From: Promethearchaeia archaeon
Lineage (GTDB): Archaea; Asgardarchaeota; Lokiarchaeia; Sigyniarchaeales; SOKP01
Length of the DNA stretch: 64,000 nucleotides
Assembly: GCA_029856045.1 (NCBI GenBank)
Contig: JAHQWG010000016.1
Coordinates: 62,001-126,000 of the forward strand
Direction: 5' to 3'
In this document: piece after piece, positions 9,751-18,342 of the stretch
How positions within the stretch are numbered: the first letter of the stretch is position 1
Layout: each line of letters opens with the position of its first letter
Notes under the pieces: model-generated
The model's input: the letters and a program-made list of their open reading frames with translations, nothing else
Database searches by the model: none
What the model was told of the DNA's origin: nothing
Position numbers and translations under genes: made by a program

Positions 9751-10935
9751 TTATATCCAATCTCCCGTAGTTAATTTTGTTGGTAAATATTTATCGGCTA
9801 AAAAGTTAAATCCATGAGAAGTAAAAGCTTGTATTTCCGCCTTTATTTTTAATTTAAGGGCTAAATTGAGATCTGCTTCCCATTTTTTATTTTTTTTAAC
9901 GAACTTTTCATTTAACATATCCTTTATTCTTTTAATGTCATTTGAATTCATAGGAATTCTAGCTTCTTGAGGTATTTTATATTCATCGAGATCTTTAGTT
10001 AGTACACCAAGGAGTTTAATATTGGGAGTTGCGAGAAACGGTGATTCGTAGCTTAACCTTTTAGAGCCTCTTAAATAAACAGAATGAATATAATGCCCAT
10101 ATGGATCACTATCAACTAATGAAAAGACTGGTAGATTCAATTCTTTACTAAGACGCTTTAAAAACATTCTAACTGCAACATTTCCAACGCCTTGAGCTGT
10201 TATCAGGATACTAGGATATTTTTCCCAGAATTTATGCTTGTTAAGGCGCATCATAGCGGCGTCTTTTTCAATTACTAAAATAAATTCGGCATCTGATTCA
10301 ATAATATCTATTTCATCTAACATAGTAGATACTTGCCAATATCCACTTCCTATCCTTTCAAGGTCAATTATTTCAGTACCATCTCTAATTCTAAGTTTAC
10401 CAACACACGCACCTCTTGGAGCAGCAATAATGTGAGTTGAATTTCTTATAGTATATAACATAGTAGAAATATCTTCTATATTTTTATCACTATTCTTTTG
10501 ATCTTGAAATAATTTCACAGCAGTATAGAAAATTTCACGTTTCGTTGCGTAATCATTTGTTTTAAGGAGTTCGTAGATCTTTTCTAAAACTTTCATTAAT
10601 CTAGTAATATCAACAACGCTAGTAAGACTGTGAAAGTGTTTTTCTACTATCTGCTTTCCTAATAGCAATAAGTCGTTTTCCTCGTCCCATATTATATTTG
10701 ATCCTGACCTCGAGGGCAGTTTAATTGAAGGTCGACCAGTTGTGTAAATTACCTGGACTAATTTATCTACAAGTTCGTTAATTCTTATAATTGTGTTTTT
10801 TACAGGAAGATCTTCGATTTTAATTGTATCTTCTGGAAATTTTATTTCCTTTTTTTGTTGTCCTATTTCTAAATATTGGCTTAATAGATCTTTAGTAGCT
10901 TTTAAATCGTAATTTTCTTTACTCTTTGATGCCAT
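9751..10935 (-). CDS. top6A: DNA topoisomerase VI subunit A
   Basis: 394 residues, the usual length for the Spo11/Top6A family. The winged-helix 5Y-CAP domain carries the catalytic tyrosine in NDYATKREIFYTAV (around residue 131). The Toprim domain follows, with the acidic motif LVIEKDAAMMRL (~222), ILITAQGVGNVAVRMFLKRL (~245-265) and FSLVDSDPYGHY (~278, usually D-x-DPYG). It makes the double-strand break in type IIB topoisomerase, working as an A2B2 tetramer with Top6B, whose gene ends 14 bp upstream. It is the second gene of the operon. All catalytic motifs are present, so the protein should be active. Confidence 0.92.
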   Translation of the reverse strand: MASKSKENYDLKATKDLLSQYLEIGQQKKEIKFPEDTIKIEDLPVKNTIIRINELVDKLVQVIYTTGRPSIKLPSRSGSNIIWDEENDLLLLGKQIVEKHFHSLTSVVDITRLMKVLEKIYELLKTNDYATKREIFYTAVKLFQDQKNSDKNIEDISTMLYTIRNSTHIIAAPRGACVGKLRIRDGTEIIDLERIGSGYWQVSTMLDEIDIIESDAEFILVIEKDAAMMRLNKHKFWEKYPSILITAQGVGNVAVRMFLKRLSKELNLPVFSLVDSDPYGHYIHSVYLRGSKRLSYESPFLATPNIKLLGVLTKDLDEYKIPQEARIPMNSNDIKRIKDMLNEKFVKKNKKWEADLNLALKLKIKAEIQAFTSHGFNFLADKYLPTKLTTGDWI

Positions 10936-10949
10936 TATATTTACCTATT

Positions 10950-13898
10950 TTATTTTTTTAACTTCCAATATTTTTTCCCACTTTGAATATTAGCTAAGAC
11001 TTTATTTTCCCGTTCAAGCTGTTTAAGTTTAACTTGTAATAATCGGGCATCCATCATATCACTGATTCCTAATCTAAATATCAAGTGCTTAATTGATTGC
11101 CATTCTTCATTTAATATAGAGAAGATTTTTTCTGTTGTTATTACAGGTAATGATGTTTGTACAGTTTTCTTTATAGGTTTTTTAATAGGTGTTATTTTTG
11201 GGGGAGTTCCAAGTTTTTTAGCCATTGCTATGGGTTGAGAGGTTTTAGGTTTTGAAATTAATGGTTTTGTAATTAGTTTTTTAGGAGTGGAAGTTTTCTT
11301 TGGAATAGTGGTAGGAATTTTTCCTATAGATGTAGGAACCTTAGTTTTTATAGATGGTGTAATTATTTTTGCTGGTTGAGGTTTAGGAGAGATTTGAGGT
11401 GTTTTAATAGCAGGTTTCGGTATTTCCGATATAATTTTTGATGGAATTATTGGAGGTTTTTCAACTTTAGGTACTTCTGGCAATAACACCTTCTCTGGTT
11501 TTTCACCTATAGCACTACGCAATAGATTTTCTAATTCAACCTTTTTCAATTTATTTTTGTATTTATCTTCATTTTTTGCAATATTATAAAGAGAATTAAC
11601 AAAAATTGGAATAAATTTCAAAATTTTTTTCTCTCTATCCATACCTCTACGTATTTTTTCTCTTCTGTTTAAATAACTCTTAATCTGGAGACCAATTTTC
11701 TGTAGAGTTAATTTAATTTCGGTCATTAAAATTTCGTCTTCAGCCAACGCATTTTTTGACTGAGATTTAAACATAAGATGAACAAATGGACCAGAAACAT
11801 TTATTATTAATCTAAGAGGCCCTTTAGGCAAGCCGTTATCATAAACATCCAATCTGTAATTCTCCTTCCACTTGACGGATTGTGCTGCTTTCATTATAGC
11901 ACAATCTGCACTATCTCGCAATTTCGATGTGCGATTAACATATCTTAAAAGAATATCCCTAGGTAATTTTGGACTCTCTAATCCCTCTTTATAAGCTAAT
12001 GCAGCCTCAACCACAAATGCAAGACCTTTTCCACTCGTAGGTGATCTAGTTTCAGCTGCAACAAAATCTTTTGGCATCATTTCATTGATTTCTCTTTGAG
12101 TTTCATTTTCAGTGATACTTTGAAGATCAATTTTGGATTCATCAATATCTTCGAGATTAGTAGAAACGTTTAGATTATATTCGTCAATTAAAATGTTTTT
12201 TAATATAGTTGAGCTTATGGGTATTGCTGTATCGGTCGGGGGAGATAAGTATTTCATAGATTTAAAAGCTAGAAATAACTCATTAAATTGATCACTTGTT
12301 ATTTCAGCTGGTTTAGTTTTAGAAATTAAAACCTTTTTAATTAATTCTAAATTCTTTGTTCGAACTTCAGAAGATTTAAGTTCTGTAATTCCATCTTTAA
12401 TATTTTCAAATTTATCTTCTAATTTCTTTTTAATTTCAACTTTTTGCTTTTCCTTTCTATCAATTTCATTATTAAGGTTATTTATACTTTTTCTTATTAT
12501 ATTTTCTCGCTTCTTAGTAATTTTTTCTTTCTCAAATTCATTTTTCGTAGATTTTATTTTTTTCTGTATTCCTTTAATTTCTTTACATTCTTGATTGAAT
12601 TGTTCGATTAAATCCCAGTATGTTTTTTTTAGGTCCATATTTTCAATTTTATAGGTTATTAACTGGTCTCTTTTTTTTGTAGATTTTCCCCAGACTCTTG
12701 GTTCATAGCGCATTAAATGTATTGGAGAAGTCAATTTTGGGGCTCTATTAATATAAAATTTATCTACTACTAATAGGTTTAATTTCTCCTCCAATTGCTG
12801 TTCAGCTTTATTAGTTATAGTTTTTGCTATTTTTGAGCTCATTCTAACAAAACTGTCCTGTAGGAAGGAAGATATCGTTTTATGTTCAGATTTTGTAATA
12901 TAATCTTGAAAATCTCCAATATTTACAGAAGAGGGATGTGGTAACGCATATTTTGGTTCAGGCGGAAATTTATTAACCCTTCTGGAATAATTAAAGCTTT
13001 CATTATTCGGATCGATATATTTTATTGTAACATGAGGGTTCATAAGTGCTGTTTTTTTAATATATTCATCAACATAACGTGCTATATATTTAATATTCAA
13101 GTAATTCAATTTAATATAGGTTCCGTGAAGAAATGATGTTTCAATTTCTGTATGGGGTATTACATATTTCTTTTCATTTTTTGAAGTCGTAAAAAATTGA
13201 GAGGCTGTTGCATAAACATCAAACTGAGTTTTGGAAACAGCAATTATTGGTTCTCCTGTTGTATTTTGTGAATCACTAAATGCACTAGGAGCTCCAAATC
13301 CTTGACTACCTCTGGTTTGTTTTAATTTTACACTTTTACTTGATGCTAAGTAGATACCGAATTTTCTTAAATCAGAACGATTCATTCCAGTTCCATTATC
13401 AAAGATTTCAAAGGTATATCTCATTATATTCTTTTTTCCTAATTCATCTGTTAAAACAGAAGGAGCTTCAGATTCTGTTAATTTAATAATTATAATTGGC
13501 TCATTATCTACAATATGCTCAAATGGTAAGAGCAACTTCTCCATATCATGAATTAAATTTTTTACTAACTTCTCTTTTTTCTTTTTATCTCTTTTTTCTG
13601 TAGGTTTTTCTTCAGTGAGCATAATTTTTTTTGGACTTGTTTCTGTTTTTAATTCCGCTTCTGAAGTTTTATAACTTTCTCCATTAATTTCCAATATTAG
13701 ATCTTCATTTAATTTTGCTCCAAACTTAATAACATCAAAATCTTTATCTATAGTGAATTTGGTTTTTGATTCATTTTTTAATTGTTCCCATTGGAAAGAT
13801 TCGATCGCATCAATAGCATTATCCATGAATTCTGCTGCATATTGAACATGTTTCCAATGGCCAAACTCAAATCCAACTAATTGAGTTCTCTTTCTCAT
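10950..13898 (-). CDS. top6B: DNA topoisomerase VI subunit B, enlarged, with coiled-coil insert and C-terminal winged helix
   Basis: 982 residues from the first in-frame ATG, against ~530-650 in most archaea. The GHKL ATPase has the N-box EFMDNAIDA (~residue 24), the DNGTGM box (~168) and GSQGFGAPSAFSDSQNTTG (~198). A long basic coiled coil (~430-510) is inserted ahead of the transducer (ETRSPTSGKGLAFVVEAALAYKEG, YVNRTSKLRDSADCAIMKAA, ~650-750). A Pro/Lys/Thr-rich linker (~820-920) leads to a C-terminal winged-helix-like segment (KIFSILNEEWQSIKHLIFRLG). ATP binding dimerises this subunit and gates strand passage by Top6A. The ATG at 13898 starts inside the conserved first helix: the codons just upstream spell IAEF, as in other Top6B proteins. 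The true N-terminus is therefore probably upstream (next entry). Confidence 0.9.
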   Translation of the reverse strand: MRKRTQLVGFEFGHWKHVQYAAEFMDNAIDAIESFQWEQLKNESKTKFTIDKDFDVIKFGAKLNEDLILEINGESYKTSEAELKTETSPKKIMLTEEKPTEKRDKKKKEKLVKNLIHDMEKLLLPFEHIVDNEPIIIIKLTESEAPSVLTDELGKKNIMRYTFEIFDNGTGMNRSDLRKFGIYLASSKSVKLKQTRGSQGFGAPSAFSDSQNTTGEPIIAVSKTQFDVYATASQFFTTSKNEKKYVIPHTEIETSFLHGTYIKLNYLNIKYIARYVDEYIKKTALMNPHVTIKYIDPNNESFNYSRRVNKFPPEPKYALPHPSSVNIGDFQDYITKSEHKTISSFLQDSFVRMSSKIAKTITNKAEQQLEEKLNLLVVDKFYINRAPKLTSPIHLMRYEPRVWGKSTKKRDQLITYKIENMDLKKTYWDLIEQFNQECKEIKGIQKKIKSTKNEFEKEKITKKRENIIRKSINNLNNEIDRKEKQKVEIKKKLEDKFENIKDGITELKSSEVRTKNLELIKKVLISKTKPAEITSDQFNELFLAFKSMKYLSPPTDTAIPISSTILKNILIDEYNLNVSTNLEDIDESKIDLQSITENETQREINEMMPKDFVAAETRSPTSGKGLAFVVEAALAYKEGLESPKLPRDILLRYVNRTSKLRDSADCAIMKAAQSVKWKENYRLDVYDNGLPKGPLRLIINVSGPFVHLMFKSQSKNALAEDEILMTEIKLTLQKIGLQIKSYLNRREKIRRGMDREKKILKFIPIFVNSLYNIAKNEDKYKNKLKKVELENLLRSAIGEKPEKVLLPEVPKVEKPPIIPSKIISEIPKPAIKTPQISPKPQPAKIITPSIKTKVPTSIGKIPTTIPKKTSTPKKLITKPLISKPKTSQPIAMAKKLGTPPKITPIKKPIKKTVQTSLPVITTEKIFSILNEEWQSIKHLIFRLGISDMMDARLLQVKLKQLERENKVLANIQSGKKYWKLKK

Positions 13899-13981
13899 AA
13901 ATTCGGCAATAGTGCCTTCCTTTATTTTACCTTCTTCTTCGTCTAAACCTTTTTTTCTTGGGCTAATTTTAACTCTACCAC
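13899..13981 (-). other. top6B: Probable true N-terminus of top6B, reached by a -1 frameshift at A-AAA-AAG
   Basis: In the top6B frame the ORF stays open above 13898 (GLDEEEGKIKEGTIAEF), but no ATG, GTG or TTG occurs before the in-frame TAA at 13998-14000. One frame over, a GTG at 13981-13979 opens VVELKLAQEKKV and meets TAG at 13945-13943. Between them lies a run of seven A read as GAA AAA AAG, i.e. the slippery heptamer A-AAA-AAG at 13955-13949. A -1 slip there joins the two frames into MVELKLAQEKKGLDEEEGK...IAEF, which resembles other Top6B N-termini. The GTG sits ~23 bases from a TATA box. A missing A in the assembly would give the same picture. Confidence 0.6.
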
Positions 13982-13997
13982 AGAATGGGTGTTTTTT

Positions 13998-14010
13998 TTA
14001 TATATTTAAA
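13998..14010 (-). promoter_or_regulatory. Putative TATA box of the top6B-top6A-HEAT-pyrE operon
   Basis: On the minus strand the sequence TTTAAATATATA lies ~23-26 bases before the GTG at 13981, the normal archaeal TATA-to-start-site distance. This predicts a leaderless or nearly leaderless transcript starting at that GTG. The rest of the gap up to 14252 is AT-rich and shows no other gene. Confidence 0.5.
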
Positions 14011-14252
14011 TTTAGTTGTATACTTATGATATATCTATATTATTAACTCTATAATTTGTTATCCGTATTAACTATTATATTGATCTACTTTACTACTTCT
14101 TTAATTTCTTTTTAATGTTTCAATTTTAATCAGAAATAATTCTAATATTTAAATCTTTTTCTTTAATTAAATTCAATTAAAAAAATGTGAATAACCCTAT
14201 TTAAAAATAAGGAGTTTATGTATTAACATCCAAAATAAAAGATATTGATTAA

Positions 14253-14770
14253 CTAAGAATTTTTTAATCTAAAGATTTCTAAGGAAACATCTATGATTTT
14301 TGATGCTACATATCGTTTTGTATTTAATGGAACGTGGGTAATATGTTTTTCTTTGTCAATAATAAAAACTTCATTTGTTTTGGTTCCGAACCCTCTTTCA
14401 TCACGTCCTACATCATTGGCGACTATTAAGTCCATATTTGATTTTAAAAGGCGTTTATAGGCTCTTTCGATAAGTTCCTTTTCTAAAACTTTCGTTTCAG
14501 CCTTAAAACCTACAATAAAAACGTTTTTATCCGTTTCTCTTGCTATATCAATAATTTTTGGAGTTAATCTTAATCCCAGTTTTAATTCTTCATTTTTATT
14601 CGAAGAGATTTTTCCTTCTAAGTATTGTTTTGGGGTATAATCACCAATTGCTGCTGCAGAAATGAAAAAATCATATTTATGTTTTGTTAATTCTTCTTTA
14701 GCCATATTTAAAAAATCATTTGTAGAAGTCGCTGGAACCATATCAATATATGCAGATTCGTCGATAAATT
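14253..14770 (-). pseudogene. Truncated second copy of coaBC (C-terminal CoaB part only)
   Basis: The frame encodes ~170 residues closely similar to the C-terminal third of the full coaBC at 21767-23038. Shared blocks include YDFFISAAAI-DYTP, LTPKIIDIARETDKNVFIV, LDLIVANDVG-type segments and NTKRYVASKIIDV. Similarity begins at an AYID block (~14765; AYIE in the full copy) and stops abruptly upstream. The phosphopantothenate decarboxylase domain and the nucleotide-binding N-terminal half of the synthetase domain are missing, so it cannot make an active CoaBC. An ATG at 14741 could give a 162-residue protein, but this start lies mid-domain. The copy is in direct orientation to the intact gene and bounds the three-gene block between them. 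Confidence 0.8.
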
Positions 14771-14934
14771 TGTTAAAATTGGAATAAACTCAAATTTAAC
14801 TGACAATACGGAACAAAATCGTATGAGAAATAATCTCTTAGATATGAAATTAAATAAAAAAAAAGTTGTTTTAATTTTTTTTGAGTTTTTGAACTTTTCT
14901 TCATTTAAATACTTTCAATATATTGGTAATAAAA

Positions 14935-15195
14935 ATGGCTAAATTAAATTTTAAATTTCTGAACATTATTGATATTTTTATTAATGATTTAGGTACTGCT
15001 TTAGGAGAATTTTGGGAGTTTATGAGATCAGTTCTCTCATTAAGTGGTCTCTTTGGAGCTGTATATTTCCTTATAATGATATTAATTGGAAAACACATAG
15101 GCGTAAAACCCCCTGTAAAAACATTGATAGTTTCAATAACATTACTGACAATTTTTGGGCCAGACTATGGTCTGAGGTATTTTAGAATAATATAG
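14935..15195 (+). CDS. Small membrane protein, first gene of the coaBC element
   Basis: 86 residues from the ATG at 14935; a TTG 12 bases upstream is possible but would precede the expected start site. An amphipathic N-terminal part (KFLNIIDIFINDLGTALGEFWEFM) is followed by two hydrophobic segments, LFGAVYFLIMILIG and TLIVSITLLTIFG. I know no family for it. ATTTAAATA lies ~25-30 bases upstream, so the transcript is probably leaderless. The gene is followed within 50 bp by the membrane ATPase gene and points the same way, so the products may form one membrane complex. Confidence 0.5.
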   Translation: MAKLNFKFLNIIDIFINDLGTALGEFWEFMRSVLSLSGLFGAVYFLIMILIGKHIGVKPPVKTLIVSITLLTIFGPDYGLRYFRII

Positions 15196-15242
15196 TAAGA
15201 AGTAGTAAAATGTAAGTTTAAAAATAAAAAGTGGTTTAAAAA

Positions 15243-18200
15243 ATGGTATATATGTTTGAAATGTTCTTCCAGATTTTGCTGCTATTAACATGTGTTTTTG
15301 GAATCTTTGTAATTCTTGGTTTATTATTTTCAAAAAAAAATAGAGGAAAAATTTTTAAAAAAGCATTGTATTTATGCATTCCTCTGTGTAGCCTACTCCT
15401 TTTATTTTGGAGTTTTTTCATACTAGAAACTAACATATATAGATCTTTCGATTCGTTTATTGTTCTTATCTTTGAACTGGAATTTTTAGGCATATTAATT
15501 TGTATTGTTGCATTGTATTTTAATCTTAAAAAACACCCCCGACCCCCAAATCTTATCTATATCCTTGCAGTTTTCATGATTTTTCTCTCTCACATAGTGC
15601 TCGCAGGTCTAATGGCAGATTTATTTCGCGGGACCGTTGTTTCGATCATAATTGCCCTAATTGTATTTTTATATAATGACTTTTTTAGAGGTAAATTTAA
15701 ATCAGTAATACATACTATTCAAATGAATTTAAGAACTCCATTTTTTATTAGGAGAACTAATTTTGAAAGCAAACTGCCTGTAATTAATTCTGAGTATTTA
15801 CCGTGTGATTATGAAATGGATAATGCTAGTGACATAAACGAGAAAGATAATGAAGGAATAAAAACCAAAAAAATGAGGAGAGTAAAATTCTGGCATGCAG
15901 TCGTTGTGATAACCCAACCTCCAATCAATGATCAATTTAATAACAGAAATTGGGAAAAAACATGGCTTAAAAATTTTTTTAATAAGAAATCTTCATATGC
16001 TCTTAGACTTAAAATCCATAATAAGCTTCAATGGGAATTTTTTATGAATGTTCGTAATAGGTTTGGGGCAATAAGAGCAGGTAAAGCAATTCTCACAGAA
16101 TTAAAGCATATTTACCAAGGATTGGATGGAATAATTAAAGTAGTTCCAATCACCTCAGATGATCTTTATCAAAAAAGAATATTTTATGAAATTTTCCTTC
16201 CAAAACCGCCATTTATGAATAAAATTTTATTCATCGAAAAAGCAATAAAAATTTTTGATCAGACTCAGAATGAAATCGAGATATATATCTTATGGAAAGA
16301 AGCTCATCCCTATAAACGCGAAAAAATCCGATTAAAAATTAATGATATGATCTATGAGGACAATTATACTAAAAATAAAATTTTTGAGATGTGGACAGCG
16401 GTTCCGTTTAAGATTAGGATTTTTATTGCATCTAAGGTCCATTCGGAAGACCCTAATGAAATAGAAGAGCAAGAAGCGGACCTTCAAGGGATATTAAAAA
16501 CACTATTAATGGATATTAAAAACGAAAAAAAACGGGCACATTTTAAAAGAACCTCATCTGGAACGTATATCGACATCTTAAAGATAAATCATTATAAAGG
16601 CAGGGTAATCACCCATAAAGTGATAGATTTCGATTTCCCGAAAAATATTCCGTTATTAAAAGCACCAATATTATCAGTTGAAAATATTAAGGATAAATCT
16701 GTTTCAATTAATGATAAAAATCATATTGCCCTAGGATTGCAATACCACGTGGGAGTCTTAACAAAAAATATTGGATATGTACATATAGATGCTTTTGCTT
16801 CAAGCTGCTTTATAGGCGGGCTTTCTGGTACCGGAAAAACTTACTTGATTCTTTGGATTATCAAGGAATTGGCATCTAAACACTCTGAAGTAGGAATTTT
16901 GAATATTAACATTAGTAAAGAAAATCAACAGGAGTTATATGAAAAAGGTTTTAACGTAATTAAGTACGGTGATCCGGAATTTAAAGTTCCTTATTATGTT
17001 AAAGGGTCAAATCCAGATCAAACGCGTCAAGAAACATCATCAATTTTAGCAGCAAGTTTAGGATTAAATAATGTAGTTATTAATCTGCTTTTAAATGTAA
17101 TGCAACAATATGATGAGCAATTAGGAGATCAACCCGAATCACTGATGGTATTATTTAATACACTCATAATTTTCATGGAAAAAAACCCATATCACGAGAA
17201 ACTTCAAACAAATCTATTACGAGCAATTAAAAATCGAATAATGCCGCTCTTAGCCGGTAAAACATTTCATGATACAGTAATATACACCCAAAAGATACCA
17301 AAATGGTTTGTTGATTGGCAAAATGGAGAAAATGTTTTCCTTGATTTAAGCATGTGTAATGAATTTCAGAAACGATTATTAATCATGCTAGTCCTTCAAA
17401 TGGTTAGAACTTTAACTCCAAAAGGAGAAGCAGGTAAATTAACAAATCTAATCATAATTGATGAGTCTAAAAACATAGTTCGAAAACCAACTAACAATAA
17501 CCCATATGATTATGATTTCATTTCAAAGGAACAATTAGAGGAGATATTTATCAAATTAGTTTCAGAATTTCGAGCATTGGGAGTAGGATTTCTTTTTGCA
17601 GACCAATATCCTTCGTTATTATTTCCTTGTGTAGTAAAAGTAAGCCTTCAAATAATCTTTCGCGTTAAATACCCTTGCAATACTATCTTCACCGAAAATT
17701 ATGGCGATAGAGATTTATTACCAAATTTAAAAAACCGTGTAGCGTTGGTAATGAATGGTATTGAGAGTGAAAATTTTCTAATACAAACGCCGGACTATGC
17801 ACCTCCTAAGCAACCACAAGTTAATTTAACTTCTTCACAAGCTTTTCAGTCAAAACCTGAAAAGAAAAAACAAGAAAGACTTACTTTACTCGAAAAAATA
17901 TTTGAAAACCCGAATTGTCTAGTTCTAATGGACATAAAAGTTGATATAAAATTAAATAATTACTTCAAAGAGAAAATTAAGAAACTTGAAAAGAAAAAAA
18001 AAATAAAAGAACTTTATTGCCTAAAATATGCCATTTTTTATTATCAACTTAGAAAAAAAGTGGAACGAGCGCTTAGTCCAAATATTGAAAGGAATATTGA
18101 TCTCTATGGTTATATTTATTCTTTAACACAATTTTTATATCAAAGAGGATGGGAATTAGACCTTAAAATATATGATGATTTCATGTCATTTGGTTCCTTG

Positions 18201-18341
18201 CATGATTATTTCTTATTAAATAAGCCGGGAATAGAACATGAGATTAAGCGGTTAAATCACTCCTTTATGGCATTATATAACGAAATTTGTCCTATAATAA
18301 AACCGTTTGAACAGGATCAAAAAGATAAAGCGGTGATTTAA
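15243..18341 (+). CDS. Membrane-anchored HerA/VirB4-type P-loop ATPase
   Basis: 1032 residues. About four transmembrane segments fill residues ~5-150. A mixed region of ~350 residues follows, then a pumping-ATPase domain with Walker A IGGLSGTGKTYL (~residue 523-534) and Walker B NLIIIDESKN (~736-745). After Walker B come FRALGVGFLFADQYPSLL, the sensor-like helix found in HerA/VirB4/TraG proteins, and a charged C-terminal tail. Members of this superfamily move DNA or protein using ATP, in conjugation, chromosome segregation, DNA-end processing or anti-phage defence. The membrane anchor fits a secretion or DNA-transfer motor. It lies between the small membrane protein and the repeat protein, whose start is one base after its stop, so coupled translation is likely. 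The exact family is uncertain. Confidence 0.75.
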   Translation: MVYMFEMFFQILLLLTCVFGIFVILGLLFSKKNRGKIFKKALYLCIPLCSLLLLFWSFFILETNIYRSFDSFIVLIFELEFLGILICIVALYFNLKKHPRPPNLIYILAVFMIFLSHIVLAGLMADLFRGTVVSIIIALIVFLYNDFFRGKFKSVIHTIQMNLRTPFFIRRTNFESKLPVINSEYLPCDYEMDNASDINEKDNEGIKTKKMRRVKFWHAVVVITQPPINDQFNNRNWEKTWLKNFFNKKSSYALRLKIHNKLQWEFFMNVRNRFGAIRAGKAILTELKHIYQGLDGIIKVVPITSDDLYQKRIFYEIFLPKPPFMNKILFIEKAIKIFDQTQNEIEIYILWKEAHPYKREKIRLKINDMIYEDNYTKNKIFEMWTAVPFKIRIFIASKVHSEDPNEIEEQEADLQGILKTLLMDIKNEKKRAHFKRTSSGTYIDILKINHYKGRVITHKVIDFDFPKNIPLLKAPILSVENIKDKSVSINDKNHIALGLQYHVGVLTKNIGYVHIDAFASSCFIGGLSGTGKTYLILWIIKELASKHSEVGILNINISKENQQELYEKGFNVIKYGDPEFKVPYYVKGSNPDQTRQETSSILAASLGLNNVVINLLLNVMQQYDEQLGDQPESLMVLFNTLIIFMEKNPYHEKLQTNLLRAIKNRIMPLLAGKTFHDTVIYTQKIPKWFVDWQNGENVFLDLSMCNEFQKRLLIMLVLQMVRTLTPKGEAGKLTNLIIIDESKNIVRKPTNNNPYDYDFISKEQLEEIFIKLVSEFRALGVGFLFADQYPSLLFPCVVKVSLQIIFRVKYPCNTIFTENYGDRDLLPNLKNRVALVMNGIESENFLIQTPDYAPPKQPQVNLTSSQAFQSKPEKKKQERLTLLEKIFENPNCLVLMDIKVDIKLNNYFKEKIKKLEKKKKIKELYCLKYAIFYYQLRKKVERALSPNIERNIDLYGYIYSLTQFLYQRGWELDLKIYDDFMSFGSLHDYFLLNKPGIEHEIKRLNHSFMALYNEICPIIKPFEQDQKDKAVI

Positions 18342-18342
18342 A

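Noticed and set aside
14253-14741. A short stand-alone phosphopantothenate-cysteine ligase
   Set aside because: It lacks the nucleotide-binding start of the domain and the whole CoaC half, and its ATG lies mid-domain; the intact copy is close by. Treated as a displaced gene tail.
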